Positions 40,692 to 49,524 of a DNA stretch of 64,000 nt are shown here, one piece after another. This stretch comes from an uncultured Oscillospiraceae bacterium (GTDB lineage Bacteria > Bacillota > Clostridia > Oscillospirales > Oscillospiraceae), in assembly GCA_934589675.1 (NCBI GenBank), contig CAKTOF010000006.1, positions 84,014-148,013 on the forward strand, given 5' to 3'. The notes beneath the pieces were generated by a model that was not told the DNA's origin, made no database searches, and saw only the letters and a list, made by a program, of their open reading frames with translations. The position numbers and the translations under genes were made by a program. Position 1 is the stretch's first letter. Each line of letters opens with the position of its first letter.

Positions 40692-43616
40692 TCAGACGCC
40701 CTCGCGGGCGTCGAGCGCGGCGATGAGGCTGCGCAGGCGGATGCGGACTGCGCCGAGGTTTGTGATCTCGTCGATCTTCAGCTGCGTGTAGAGCTTGCCG
40801 TGCGACTCTAAAATGTCGCGCAGCTCGTCGGTCGTGATGGCGTCCGTGCCGCAGCCGAACGAGACGAGCTGGACAAATTCCATATCCGGCTGCGTGCAGA
40901 CGTAGCGCGCGGCGTTGTACATGCGCGAGTGATACGACCACTGGTTGAGCACATGGCGCGACTCATAGCCGAGCTCGCCGGAGACGGCGTCCTCGGTCAG
41001 GACGCAGAAGCCGTAAGACGCGGCCAGCTCGTCGATGCCGTGGCAGATTTCAGGGTCGATGTGGTACGGCCGGCCGGCGAGGACAAGGATGCGCTTGCCG
41101 TGCTCGCGCGCAAAGCGGATGATCTCCTGCCCCTTTTCGTGGATGGTGCGGCGGTAGTCGTCATACGCGGCGAACGCAGCGTGAACGGCCTGGCTCGTCT
41201 GCTTCGGCGCAATGCCGAACTCGCTGTGCATAAGCGCGCACAGCGTCTTTTCGCAGTCCTTCCTGCGGTGCAGCCCGAGGTACGGGTGCAGGAATTTTAC
41301 ATTTTTCAGCTGCGGCATGTTCGCGTCGAGAAGCTCGGGGTAGTAGGCGACGACGGGGCAGTTATAATTGTTGTCGCCGATGTGCTCGTCGAAGTTATAA
41401 GAGCCGCAGGGGTAGAAGATCGTGTCCACGCCCTGATCCAGCAAACTCATGATGTGGCCGTGCATGAGCTTGGCCGGGTAGCAGACCGTGTCGGACGGGA
41501 TGGTCTGCTGGCCGCGGACGTAGAGCGCGCGGGACGACTCTTCGCTGAGCACGACCTCAAAGCCGAGGTGCGTGAGCAGCGTGTGATAAAACGGCAGATT
41601 CTCGTAGAAATTGAGCCCCATCGGCAGGCCGACGCGGCCGCGCGGGCCGGGCTTACTTTCATAGCCGCGCAGAATGCCGTATTTGATGCGCGCAAGGTTC
41701 GGCATCGTCTCGGCTGCCTTGCCGAGCGGCTTCTGGCAGCGGTTGCCGGAGATGAAGCGGCGGCCGCCGTCAAACGTGTTGACGGTCAGGGCGCAGTGGT
41801 TCGTGCAGCCGCCGCACGTAATGGGCTTGGCGGTGTGCGAGAACGACGCGAGCTCCTCACGCGTGAGGATGGTCGAGTGCTCCGGATGGCGGCGGCGGGC
41901 GTAGAGCGCCGCGCCGTAGGCGCCCATGATGCCGGCGATGGTCGGCCGGGTGACGCTGCGGCCCATTTCCAGCTCGAACGCGCGCAGCACGGCGTCGTTG
42001 TGGAACGTGCCGCCCTGCACGACGATGTGCTCTCCGAGGTCGTCGGCCGAGGCGGCGCGGATGACCTTGTACACGGCGTTTTTCACGATGGAGATGGATA
42101 GGCCGGCCGAGATGTCCTCGACGCTCGCGCCGTCCTTCTGCGCCTGCTTGACGGAGCTGTTCATAAACACGGTGCAGCGCGAGCCGAGGTTCACGGGGTG
42201 CTGCGCGAACAGGCCGAGGCGGGCGAAGTCCGCGATCTCATAGCCGAGCGCGCGGGCGAACGTCTCGATGAACGAGCCGCAGCCGGACGAGCAGGCCTCG
42301 TTTAACATGATGGAGTCAATGGCGCCGCTGCGGACCTTGAAGCACTTCATGTCCTGCCCGCCGATGTCGATGATGAAGTCGACGTCGGGCGAGAAGGCGC
42401 TCGCGGCTGTGTAGTGCGCCATCGTCTCGACGAGGCCGTCGTCAAAGCGGAACGCAGCGCAGATGAGATCCTCACCGTAGCCCGTCGCGGCTGCGCCGGC
42501 GATGGTGATGCGGTCACCGCAGAGGTCATAGATATGGCGCAGCTGCTCGAGCACGACCAAGACGGGGTTTCCCTTGTTCGAGGCGTAATAGGTATAGAGC
42601 AGGCCGCCGTTTTCGTCGACGAGGGCGAGCTTCGTCGTCGTCGAGCCGGCGTCCACGCCGAGCCAGGCGCGGCCTTCATATGTCCCGATGTCCGTCTGCT
42701 GCGGCGCGTTGGCATTGTGGCGGGCGCAGAATGCGTCATACTCGGCCTGATTTTCGAAAAGCGGCGGCAGCGTCTCGGTCAGGCCGCGGTCGCCGACGGA
42801 CGAGTCGAGCTTGTGGTAGAGCGCGTCAAACGTCGTGGGCTCGTAGCCCTTCGAGCACAGCGCCGCGCCGATGGCGGCGTAGCAGTCGCCGTCGTCGGGG
42901 AAGATGGCGTGCGCGTCGTCGAGATGCAGCGTCTCCTGAAAGCGGCGGCGCAGACCCTTCAGAAAGTGCAGCGGGCCGCCGAGAAAGACGACCTGACCTG
43001 TGATCTCGCGCCCCTGCGCGAGGCCGGCGATCGTCTGGTCGACGACGGCCTGAAAAATGGACGCCGCGACGTCCTCCTTGCGGCCGCCCTGATTCAGGAT
43101 GGGCTGGATGTCGCTCTTGGCGAACACGCCGCAGCGCGAGGCAATGGGGTAGATCTTCTCGTAGTGCTCGCTGAGCGCGTCGAGCTCGCCGGCCGTGACG
43201 TTCATGAGCGTGGCCATCTGGTCGATGAACGCGCCGGTGCCGCCGGCGCACGAGCCGTTCATGCGCTCTTCGAGCGCGCCGCCGAAGAAGATGATCTTCG
43301 CGTCCTCGCCGCCGAGCTCGACGACGGCGTCTGTGCCGGGCAGGAACGTGCCGACGGCCTCGGCCGTCGCAAAGACCTCCTGCACGAAGTCGACCCCGGC
43401 GCTCGTCGCCATGCCGAGGCCGGCCGAGCCGGTGATGACGGCGCGGACGGGGCTGCCGCCCACAATGCCGCGCGCTTTTTCCAGCAGCTCGCATGTTTTT
43501 TCGCGCACCTGTGAGAAGTGGCGCTCATAGCTGCGGTAGAGCAGGTCGTTTTGCTCGGAGAGCACAACGACCTTGACGGTCGTTGAGCCGACGTCAATGC
43601 CAATTTTGTATTCCAA
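40692..43616 (-). CDS. Tandem BadF/BcrA/HgdC-type ATPase activase with DUF2229 region
   Basis: 974 residues. Two actin-like ATPase activase units occur in tandem: the first (1-290) with GIDVGSTTVKV and NGSCAGGTGAF plus SRCGVF; the second (315-600) with GVDAGSTTTKLALV, EACSSGCGSF and GSRCTVF. The Cys pairs would bridge [4Fe-4S] clusters at dimer interfaces. The C-terminal third carries CGGCTNHC and a DUF2229-like domain. Relatives inject electrons into 2-hydroxyacyl-CoA dehydratases or benzoyl-CoA reductases; the client of this widespread large form is not established. Followed after 23 nt by its C-terminal partner. Confidence 0.88.
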   Translation of the reverse strand: MEYKIGIDVGSTTVKVVVLSEQNDLLYRSYERHFSQVREKTCELLEKARGIVGGSPVRAVITGSAGLGMATSAGVDFVQEVFATAEAVGTFLPGTDAVVELGGEDAKIIFFGGALEERMNGSCAGGTGAFIDQMATLMNVTAGELDALSEHYEKIYPIASRCGVFAKSDIQPILNQGGRKEDVAASIFQAVVDQTIAGLAQGREITGQVVFLGGPLHFLKGLRRRFQETLHLDDAHAIFPDDGDCYAAIGAALCSKGYEPTTFDALYHKLDSSVGDRGLTETLPPLFENQAEYDAFCARHNANAPQQTDIGTYEGRAWLGVDAGSTTTKLALVDENGGLLYTYYASNKGNPVLVVLEQLRHIYDLCGDRITIAGAAATGYGEDLICAAFRFDDGLVETMAHYTAASAFSPDVDFIIDIGGQDMKCFKVRSGAIDSIMLNEACSSGCGSFIETFARALGYEIADFARLGLFAQHPVNLGSRCTVFMNSSVKQAQKDGASVEDISAGLSISIVKNAVYKVIRAASADDLGEHIVVQGGTFHNDAVLRAFELEMGRSVTRPTIAGIMGAYGAALYARRRHPEHSTILTREELASFSHTAKPITCGGCTNHCALTVNTFDGGRRFISGNRCQKPLGKAAETMPNLARIKYGILRGYESKPGPRGRVGLPMGLNFYENLPFYHTLLTHLGFEVVLSEESSRALYVRGQQTIPSDTVCYPAKLMHGHIMSLLDQGVDTIFYPCGSYNFDEHIGDNNYNCPVVAYYPELLDANMPQLKNVKFLHPYLGLHRRKDCEKTLCALMHSEFGIAPKQTSQAVHAAFAAYDDYRRTIHEKGQEIIRFAREHGKRILVLAGRPYHIDPEICHGIDELAASYGFCVLTEDAVSGELGYESRHVLNQWSYHSRMYNAARYVCTQPDMEFVQLVSFGCGTDAITTDELRDILESHGKLYTQLKIDEITNLGAVRIRLRSLIAALDAREGV

Positions 43617-43691
43617 AAAATATCACCCTTTGAAAACGCCCGACGGGGAGGAACTCCCCGTCAGGCGGCTTGATGGACTGCGGCTTATGCC

Positions 43692-44456
43692 TCACATAAG
43701 CTTGATTGTGTAGTAACAGACGGCGACGAGCGCCCCGCCGACGGCAGCATAGATGCAGTAATAGGCGAACGCGCTGCCGACGATGAGCGCGCACAGCGCG
43801 CACAGCGGCCAGAGCACAGCGGTCAGATACAGCGGCAGCGGCGCAAAGCCTGCCGGGAAAACGGACAGCTTCTTTTTGCCGAGCGTCAGGCAGCCGCCCG
43901 AGCGGGCGGTCAGGAACGTCAAAATGGCCGTGAGCACGCCAAGCGCGACAAGCACGGCCGTCGCCGCAATGGCGCCGGTGGAGCGGACGGAGTGGCTGAG
44001 CAGATAAAACGTCCCGCCCGCAACGGCCGTCAGAAGCGCGATGACGAAGAACTCGCGCTGGTAGAGCAGATACAGGCTGTACAGCAGCGCGGCGGCGATC
44101 CACAGATAGTAGCATGCCGTGGCCGCGCTGACCCAGTAGGCGCGCAGCGCCGCGCAGGAGACGGCCGTCAGGATACCGAGCGCAGCGACAAAGCCGAACA
44201 CATAGCGCAGCGCCCTGCGCCGGCGGAGCAGCACGGCTGCGCCGATGCACACGGCCGTGAGCACGGCCGAGACGATGAGCGCGACCAGAAGCCCGCGGGA
44301 GACGGCGAGCATGGAGCCGGCCTTCGCGTAGGCGGCCTTGACGCGGATGAATGCGCACACGCCTGCGCACGCAGCCGCGACGGCGGCCATGACCTTATAG
44401 ACTACGGTTTCGTCGTCTGCGTGCGGCGACACGGTTTTCCCTTTGTTTTTTGCCAT
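43692..44456 (-). CDS. Uncharacterised multi-pass membrane protein
   Basis: 254 residues: a short charged N-terminus (MAKNKGKTVSPHADDETV) and seven or eight hydrophobic segments with a cytoplasmic loop (TARSGGCLTLGKKKLSVFP). No transporter or enzyme motif is seen. It lies upstream of the activase gene with 75 nt between them and downstream of rsmE, all on the minus strand, so co-transcription is possible. Function unknown. Confidence 0.7.
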   Translation of the reverse strand: MAKNKGKTVSPHADDETVVYKVMAAVAAACAGVCAFIRVKAAYAKAGSMLAVSRGLLVALIVSAVLTAVCIGAAVLLRRRRALRYVFGFVAALGILTAVSCAALRAYWVSAATACYYLWIAAALLYSLYLLYQREFFVIALLTAVAGGTFYLLSHSVRSTGAIAATAVLVALGVLTAILTFLTARSGGCLTLGKKKLSVFPAGFAPLPLYLTAVLWPLCALCALIVGSAFAYYCIYAAVGGALVAVCYYTIKLM

Positions 44457-44504
44457 GGAGCAAATTCATCCTTTCCCGAAAGCGGGTCGTTTTCTCATTA
44501 AGAA

Positions 44505-45233
44505 TTATAGCTGGCCGAGCGCGAACATCACGGCGCTCAGCGCGCAAAGCGGCGCCGTCTCGCAGCGCAGGATGCGCGGGCCGAGCGAGCAGCTCTGAAG
44601 GCCGGCATGCTCTGCGGCCTCGACCTCGGCAGGCTCAAAGCCGCCCTCCGGGCCGGTCATGAGGCTGACGGAGTGCGGCGCGCGGCCGGAGAGGGCGCCC
44701 GACAGGCGGACGGTTTTTTCGTTTTCATAGAAGAAGAGCGGAAGGTCGGCCTGCGCCGCCTCCGCGACGGCCTCGGCGTAGGAGCCGAGCGCGCGCACCT
44801 GCGGGATGCGGCCGCGGCCGGACTGCTCCGCGGCCGACAGGGCGATCTTCTGCCAGCGGTCGAGCTTTTTGGCGATGCGCTCATCCGGACGCGCGACGCA
44901 GCGCGCCGACGGGAAGCCGATGACGGCGGATGCGCCGAGCTCCGTCGCCTTCTGGATGACGTGCTCAAGCTTGTCGGCCTTGGAAAAGGCCATATAGACC
45001 GTCACGGCGACATCCGGCTCGGAGGCGCTCGGCTCCGCAGGGTCGAGCGTGACGCGGTAGCAGCCCGGCTCGGACGACTCGATCGATCCGGGGTAGTCCG
45101 TGCCCGCGCCGTCGCACAGCGTCACGCGGTCGCCCGTGCGAAGGCGCAGGACTTTCGCGTGCGCGGCGTGCTCGCCGGTGAGCAGGGCAGAGCCTGAGGT
45201 GAGCAGCTCCGGCGCAAGAAAAAAACGCGGCAT
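44505..45233 (-). CDS. rsmE: 16S rRNA (uracil1498-N3)-methyltransferase
   Basis: 242 residues, normal for RsmE. N-terminal PUA-like part (MPRFFLAPELL, HAAHAKVLRLRTGDRVTLCDG) and C-terminal SPOUT knot with LMTGPEGGFEPAEVEAAE and LGPRILRCETAPLCAL. It methylates U1498 in 16S rRNA with SAM. ATG at 45233 has AGGAGGC upstream; a 51-residue upstream extension has no ribosome site and crosses the promoter. Confidence 0.95.
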   Translation of the reverse strand: MPRFFLAPELLTSGSALLTGEHAAHAKVLRLRTGDRVTLCDGAGTDYPGSIESSEPGCYRVTLDPAEPSASEPDVAVTVYMAFSKADKLEHVIQKATELGASAVIGFPSARCVARPDERIAKKLDRWQKIALSAAEQSGRGRIPQVRALGSYAEAVAEAAQADLPLFFYENEKTVRLSGALSGRAPHSVSLMTGPEGGFEPAEVEAAEHAGLQSCSLGPRILRCETAPLCALSAVMFALGQL

Positions 45234-45269
45234 GAACGCCCGCCTCCTGCCTGTAAACAGTTTGCATTT

Positions 45270-45298
45270 ATCATAGCAGATTCGGCGCGGTTTCGCAA
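45270..45298 (-). promoter_or_regulatory. Promoter of rsmE
   Basis: Minus-strand TTGCGA (45293-45298), 17-bp spacer, TATGAT (45270-45275). Confidence 0.65.
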
Positions 45299-45334
45299 TA
45301 TAAAAAGATTCCTTGGATTCTTTTGAAAAAACGG

Positions 45335-45362
45335 TTGACAAATCTCGCATTTGCGGTATAAT
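45335..45362 (+). promoter_or_regulatory. Promoter of tRNA-Leu
   Basis: TTGACA (45335-45340), 16-bp spacer, TATAAT (45357-45362). Confidence 0.8.
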
Positions 45363-45400
45363 TAGTCCTGCTCGTTCAGGCTGCAAGCTTATTTCGATGT

Positions 45401-45487
45401 GCGGCTGTGCTGGAATTGGCAGACAGGCTAGCTTGAGGTGCTAGTGCTTGAATGGGCGTGTGGGTTCAAGTCCCGTCAGCCGCACCA
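45401..45487 (+). tRNA. tRNA-Leu(GAG)
   Basis: Acceptor GCGGCTG pairs with CAGCCGC, with discriminator A and encoded CCA. The anticodon loop TTGAGGT gives anticodon GAG between CTAGC and GCTAG, the long variable arm (TGCTTGAATGGGCGT) marks a class II tRNA, and GGTTCAAGTCC is the T arm. It reads CTC/CTT leucine codons. Confidence 0.95.
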
Positions 45488-45490
45488 AAT

Positions 45491-45530
45491 AAAAGACCCC
45501 CATCCGTTTCGGGTGGGGGTCTTTTATTTT
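45491..45530 (+). terminator. Terminator of tRNA-Leu
   Basis: AAAAGACCCCCA pairs with TGGGGGTCTTTT, followed by ATTTT. Confidence 0.9.
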
Positions 45531-45592
45531 GTGCTCATTTCAATTCTTTAACGGCGGAAGCGAATGCCGCATGGAATAATTCTCCGCTGCGC

Positions 45593-45620
45593 CCCGAACC
45601 GGGATCGGTTCGGGGATTTT
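45593..45620 (+). terminator. Second hairpin with U-tract downstream of tRNA-Leu
   Basis: CCCCGAACC pairs with GGTTCGGGG, followed by ATTTTTA on the + strand. It lies just beyond the end of the convergent ogt gene. The 60 bp between it and the first terminator show no gene. Confidence 0.6.
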
Positions 45621-45622
45621 TA

Positions 45623-46147
45623 TCATTCGGTGCCCCTTGTGGGGCGAGGCGGGTGCGCTATGTTGCAGTGCTCGAGCTCAAGCAGTGCGATTTTGCGGTC
45701 TAGGCCGCCGGCGTAGCCGGTCAGGCTGCCTGATGCGCCGACGACGCGGTGGCAGGGAATGAAAACGGAGAGCGGATTGCGCCCGACCGCGCCGCCGACG
45801 GCCTGCGCCGGGACGGATGCGCGGCCTTCGTCCGATGCCACGGCGCGGGCGATGGCGCCGTAGGTCGTCGTCTGCCCGTAGGGGATCTCGAGCAGCTTCT
45901 GCCACACGGCGAGCTGGAACGGAGAGCCGCGCGGGCGGAGCGGCGGGAGAAGACCTGGCTCGCGCCCGGAAAAATAGGCGTCCAGCCAGCGCGCGGCCTG
46001 CGCCAGCGCGTCCGACGTGCCGGGCCGCGCGTCTGCAAGCCCGCGGGCGAAGTATTTCTGCCCTTCAAACCATGTGCCCGTCAGGCCGGCCTCGTCCGCC
46101 GCGAGCAGCATCGGGCCGAGCGGGGATCGATATTCCATCGTGATCAT
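45623..46147 (-). CDS. ogt: Methylated-DNA-protein-cysteine methyltransferase
   Basis: 174 residues. The acceptor Cys132 is in IPCHRVVGASGSLTGYAGG, and PYGQTTTYGAIA is the helix-turn-helix that binds DNA. It removes O6-methyl from guanine by a suicide transfer. Its start overlaps the end of the AlkA-like gene by 4 nt, pairing two alkylation-repair functions in one operon. A second start at 46138 is possible. Confidence 0.94.
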   Translation of the reverse strand: MITMEYRSPLGPMLLAADEAGLTGTWFEGQKYFARGLADARPGTSDALAQAARWLDAYFSGREPGLLPPLRPRGSPFQLAVWQKLLEIPYGQTTTYGAIARAVASDEGRASVPAQAVGGAVGRNPLSVFIPCHRVVGASGSLTGYAGGLDRKIALLELEHCNIAHPPRPTRGTE

Positions 46148-46815
46148 GCGTTTTTCTCCTTTTTGACCGGCTTTTTCGCCTTCGGCGCGGGATCGGTCAG
46201 CTCCGGGATCGGGCCGCCGGAGACGGCCCAGAGATACAGGCTCGCGACGCTGCCGTAGGGCGAAAAGCGGCGGCGGTACTTCTCAAACAGCGCCCGCGTG
46301 ATCGTGCGGTGGCGGTAGACCATGCGCAGGCCGCGGCGGATGGCGAGGTCGTCAAAGCTGAATATATCCGGCCGCTGGAGGCAGAAGAGCAAGATCATCT
46401 CCGCCGTCCAGACGCCGACGCCGCGCAGCGACGAGAGCGCTGCGATGGCCTCCGCATCCGGCATGGCGGCGACAGCGGCCGGGTCAAACGCGCCCACGCG
46501 CACCTTTTCGGCGAAATCCGTGATGTATTCGGCCTTCCGGAACGTCATGCCGAGGCTTTGAAGCTTCGGCACGCCCGCGGCGAGGATCGTCTCGGCGTTC
46601 ACCGACCCAAGCGCAGCCCGCATCCGGTTCCAGACTGTGAGCTGCGCGCGCGTGGAGATCTGCTGGCCGATGATGTGGTGCACGACGGCGGAAAAGAGGT
46701 CGGGGTCGACCTCGCGCTCGATGGGGCCGATGCGCGCGATGATTTTGCCGAGGCGCTTGTCCTTTTTTGCCAGGTATCCGGTCGCCTCTGCGCCATATTG
46801 AAAGTACACGGTCAT
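46144..46815 (-). CDS. DNA-3-methyladenine glycosylase (HhH-GPD, AlkA-like)
   Basis: 223 residues. The helix-hairpin-helix is LSSLRGVGVWTAEMILLF, the catalytic Asp lies in FSFDDLAIRRGL, and HHIIGQQISTRAQLTVW is the usual N-terminal block. It excises alkylated purines. The last 20 residues are Lys/Pro-rich. It lacks the AlkA N-terminal domain, as in compact clostridial versions. Coupled to ogt by a 4-nt overlap. Confidence 0.92.
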   Translation of the reverse strand: MTVYFQYGAEATGYLAKKDKRLGKIIARIGPIEREVDPDLFSAVVHHIIGQQISTRAQLTVWNRMRAALGSVNAETILAAGVPKLQSLGMTFRKAEYITDFAEKVRVGAFDPAAVAAMPDAEAIAALSSLRGVGVWTAEMILLFCLQRPDIFSFDDLAIRRGLRMVYRHRTITRALFEKYRRRFSPYGSVASLYLWAVSGGPIPELTDPAPKAKKPVKKEKNA

Positions 46816-46880
46816 CCCTCCCGACGGTTTGTTTCAGTATAGCACAACGGCCCGAAGGATGCAGGCATGAGTTTTCAGAT

Positions 46881-48116
46881 TCACGCCGCGTCCGGCGCGT
46901 TATAGATGGCGCGCACGGATGCGCGGCGGCGGAAGACGGTCGCAAAGCACACCGCGCTCGTCGTCAGGCCGCAGACCGTCAGGCAGACGGGCGCGGGCAG
47001 AAGCTCGCCCAGCGCGCCGATGGCGAGCGTCAGGACGCAGTAGACGCATGAGCTCAGCACGGACGAGAGGGCGGCAAGGCGCGCTCGCAGCCGCTCCGGA
47101 ATGTAGCGCTGCACGGCCGCCTGGCGCAGCGCCGCGCTGTTCACGCCGAGAAAGCCGCACACGGCGCGGTTTGCGAGCATGAGCGGGTAGGGAAGCCACA
47201 GAAGGCACGCGTCCATGGCTTCGTAGCACTGATAGACGAAAAACGCGAACGAGAACCGCCGCTTTTCCGGAATGCGGACGAAATAGTGCAGCAGCCCGCC
47301 GACCGTGCGGCCTAAGAATTCCGCGGCGGAGAAAAACGAGTACATGGCCGCCGTGAAGCCCGGCGCCGTGCGGAAAAACGCGACGAGCAGCGGCGACGCG
47401 CCCGTGGCCGCGCCGTTTGTAAAGGCCATGTAGCCGTAGATGGCGCGAAGGCCCGGCTCGCTTTTTAAGTACCGCGCCGCCTCGCGCAGGTCGCCGGCCC
47501 AGGTGCGAAGGGAAAACGGGGCGGATGCGTCCTCCTGCGGGAGCGGGCGGACGCGGATGCGGCTTTCCAGAAGCGCGGCGGCGATGGACAGCGCGCCCTG
47601 CACGAGCAAAATGCGCCCGACGCCGATGGAGCGAAGCAGCACGGCGGCCAGCGGCGTCATGATGACCTGCACGACGGGGTAGAGCATGGACGAGACGGTG
47701 TAGCCCTTCTCCGTGAACCCGGCCGGGATCAGGCTGGGGTAGATGCTCTCATAGGCCAGCTGATCGAATACGCCGAGGCACGAGAGCAGCAGAGAAAACG
47801 CGAGATAGCCCGTGTAAGAAAAGTCGCGGAAGAGAAGGTAGAGCCCCATCAGCGCGTAGAGCGCGCCGCCCACTGCGTCGCCGCCGACGAGAAAGGCCTT
47901 GCGCGGCAGGCGGTCTAAGATCGGCCCGGCGATGAGCGGCAGGAAAAAGCCCGGCACGATGCGGATGGCGATGAGCAGCGCCGCGGCGAACGTGCTGCCC
48001 GTCTCGTCGTAGACGAGAAACGACAGCGCAAATGAGCCCGCGATGCCGCCCGCCGCACCGAGCACGGTCGCGCCGATGAGAAGCGAATAGTCGCGCGTCC
48101 AAAGTGTATTTTTCAT
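46881..48116 (-). CDS. Major facilitator superfamily transporter
   Basis: 411 residues, 12 predicted membrane helices. AGPILDRLPRKAFLVGGD matches the loop 2-3 MFS motif (D-x-x-x-R-K). Its overall pattern resembles the MFS drug/macrolide efflux (MefA-like) group. No substrate can be named. Nothing binds it functionally to the neighbouring repair genes; 64 nt separate it from the glycosylase gene. Confidence 0.88.
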   Translation of the reverse strand: MKNTLWTRDYSLLIGATVLGAAGGIAGSFALSFLVYDETGSTFAAALLIAIRIVPGFFLPLIAGPILDRLPRKAFLVGGDAVGGALYALMGLYLLFRDFSYTGYLAFSLLLSCLGVFDQLAYESIYPSLIPAGFTEKGYTVSSMLYPVVQVIMTPLAAVLLRSIGVGRILLVQGALSIAAALLESRIRVRPLPQEDASAPFSLRTWAGDLREAARYLKSEPGLRAIYGYMAFTNGAATGASPLLVAFFRTAPGFTAAMYSFFSAAEFLGRTVGGLLHYFVRIPEKRRFSFAFFVYQCYEAMDACLLWLPYPLMLANRAVCGFLGVNSAALRQAAVQRYIPERLRARLAALSSVLSSCVYCVLTLAIGALGELLPAPVCLTVCGLTTSAVCFATVFRRRASVRAIYNAPDAA

Positions 48117-48175
48117 GGCAGCCTCCTGTGTCCTGAAACTACCATGATCATAGCAGGATCCGTAAAAGAAAAGAA

Positions 48176-48214
48176 CCCGCCTGTTTTGGGAAAAATGAAC
48201 CCAAAGCAGACGGG
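48176..48214 (-). terminator. Terminator of the XRE-TPR gene
   Basis: On the minus strand CCCGTCTGCTTTGGG pairs with CCCAAAACAGGCGGG, followed by TTCTTTTCTTTT. Confidence 0.8.
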
Positions 48215-48224
48215 AGAACCGACC

Positions 48225-49340
48225 TTAGCGGCGATATGCAGGAAAATCAACCAAAAGCTCGCACACGGCCTTATACTGCCGCGCGGCGGAGTACCACGCG
48301 ATGACCCACGGCAGGTGAAACTGCGCATAGCCGCTGGGCAGCTCGCTCCGGATGCGGGAAAATGCGTCCAGCAGCAGCGCGCCGTAGGCCGGATCATGCA
48401 GATAGTCCGGGTGCGCGAGCCGATAGGCGATGGGGTCGAGCATCGCGCGCAGCTGCGCGCCCGTCAGGTAGCACGGCGCGGCCTCGGCGCGGCTTAGCGC
48501 GGCCATGGCCTCGTCCGGTTTTCCGAGCGCCTCGCAGCAGACGGCCAGCTTGTGCAGCGCGAGCGCGCCCGGCTCCCTGAGCGCGGAAAAGTAGCGGTAT
48601 GCTTCGTCCGCCTGGCCCTGCTCGAGCGCCGTGGCGGCGAGGTTGTAGTCGATCATCTCGAGCGCGACCGTGTCGTCCATCGCCCTCGCCAGCCGCCGCG
48701 CGGGCGCGGCATGCGCATTCATCTGCGCAATGTCGCCGAGGTCGCTGCAGCAGCACACGAGGCCGAGGCGGCAGGTGAGCATCAGGGCCGCGCGGCCGTC
48801 TGCGGCCGCCAGCTCGCCGCCGCGGCCGAGCAGCTCGAGCGCGCGAAGATGCTCGCCCCGGCGATAGGCCGCCGTGCCGGCAACGGTGCACGCGAGCGCG
48901 CAGGGGCCGCCTTGCAGCGCCTCGTCATAGCGCCCGGCCGTGAGAAGATGCAGCGTCCGCTGCCGCGCGTCCATGGCGGGCAGAAAGTCCTCCGCCGCTT
49001 CGTCCGGCTTCTGCGCGGCCCAGGCGCGAAGGAGCATCGCGTCGAGAAAGCGCGGCGAATGCAGAAGCGACTCCGGCACGGCCGGCATCTCGCCGGAAAA
49101 GACGGCGTCATACCACGCGTCAAGCTGCGCCTGCTGCGCCGGTGTCCAGTCCTCTGCGGCCCATGAAAGCTCCAGCCGGCCGAGCAGCAGCGCCACGAGC
49201 GCCGGGTCGGCCTCCGCCTTGCCCTGCTCGATCTTGGAAAGGTACGATACCGCGCAGATGCCGCGGCACAGCCCGGCCTGGCTCCAGCTTCGCTCCAGCC
49301 GCGCACGGCGGATGAGCAGCCCCGTCAGCGTTGCGTCCAT
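48225..49340 (-). CDS. XRE-family regulator with TPR-like domain
   Basis: 371 residues. Residues 1-65 hold a Cro/CI helix-turn-helix (LIRRARLERSWSQAGLCRGICAVSYLSKIEQGK). The rest is a helical-repeat domain (about 120-350) with TPR-like units such as AAYRRGEHLRALELLGRG and VCCEALGKPDEAMAALSRA. This layout recalls Rgg/PlcR-type peptide-sensing regulators, but no partner peptide gene is visible. AAGGAGG precedes the ATG. Confidence 0.87.
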   Translation of the reverse strand: MDATLTGLLIRRARLERSWSQAGLCRGICAVSYLSKIEQGKAEADPALVALLLGRLELSWAAEDWTPAQQAQLDAWYDAVFSGEMPAVPESLLHSPRFLDAMLLRAWAAQKPDEAAEDFLPAMDARQRTLHLLTAGRYDEALQGGPCALACTVAGTAAYRRGEHLRALELLGRGGELAAADGRAALMLTCRLGLVCCCSDLGDIAQMNAHAAPARRLARAMDDTVALEMIDYNLAATALEQGQADEAYRYFSALREPGALALHKLAVCCEALGKPDEAMAALSRAEAAPCYLTGAQLRAMLDPIAYRLAHPDYLHDPAYGALLLDAFSRIRSELPSGYAQFHLPWVIAWYSAARQYKAVCELLVDFPAYRR

Positions 49341-49362
49341 CCCATCGCCTCCTTCTTCCCGT

Positions 49363-49391
49363 ATTGTATCAGCCTGCGCGCCCACACGCAA
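49363..49391 (-). promoter_or_regulatory. Promoter of the XRE-TPR gene
   Basis: Minus-strand TTGCGT (49386-49391), 17-bp spacer, TACAAT (49363-49368). Confidence 0.7.
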
Positions 49392-49442
49392 GATATGATG
49401 GCAGAGTGAACAAAATTGCAGCGGCTTATGCATAAATTGTAA

Positions 49443-49471
49443 TTGTTCTGCACAGTGAGGCATGGTATAAT
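49443..49471 (+). promoter_or_regulatory. Promoter of the FAD oxidoreductase gene
   Basis: TTGTTC (49443-49448), 17-bp spacer, TATAAT (49466-49471). Confidence 0.65.
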
Positions 49472-49524
49472 TGCTTATCTGCAAACAAATTATCTGCAAT
49501 ACAACAAAACAGGAGGCGACGGAT

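Noticed and set aside
45234..45386. N-terminal extension of RsmE by 51 residues
   Set aside because: It runs through the rsmE promoter, and the RsmE family begins at MPRFFL with an AGGAGG site.
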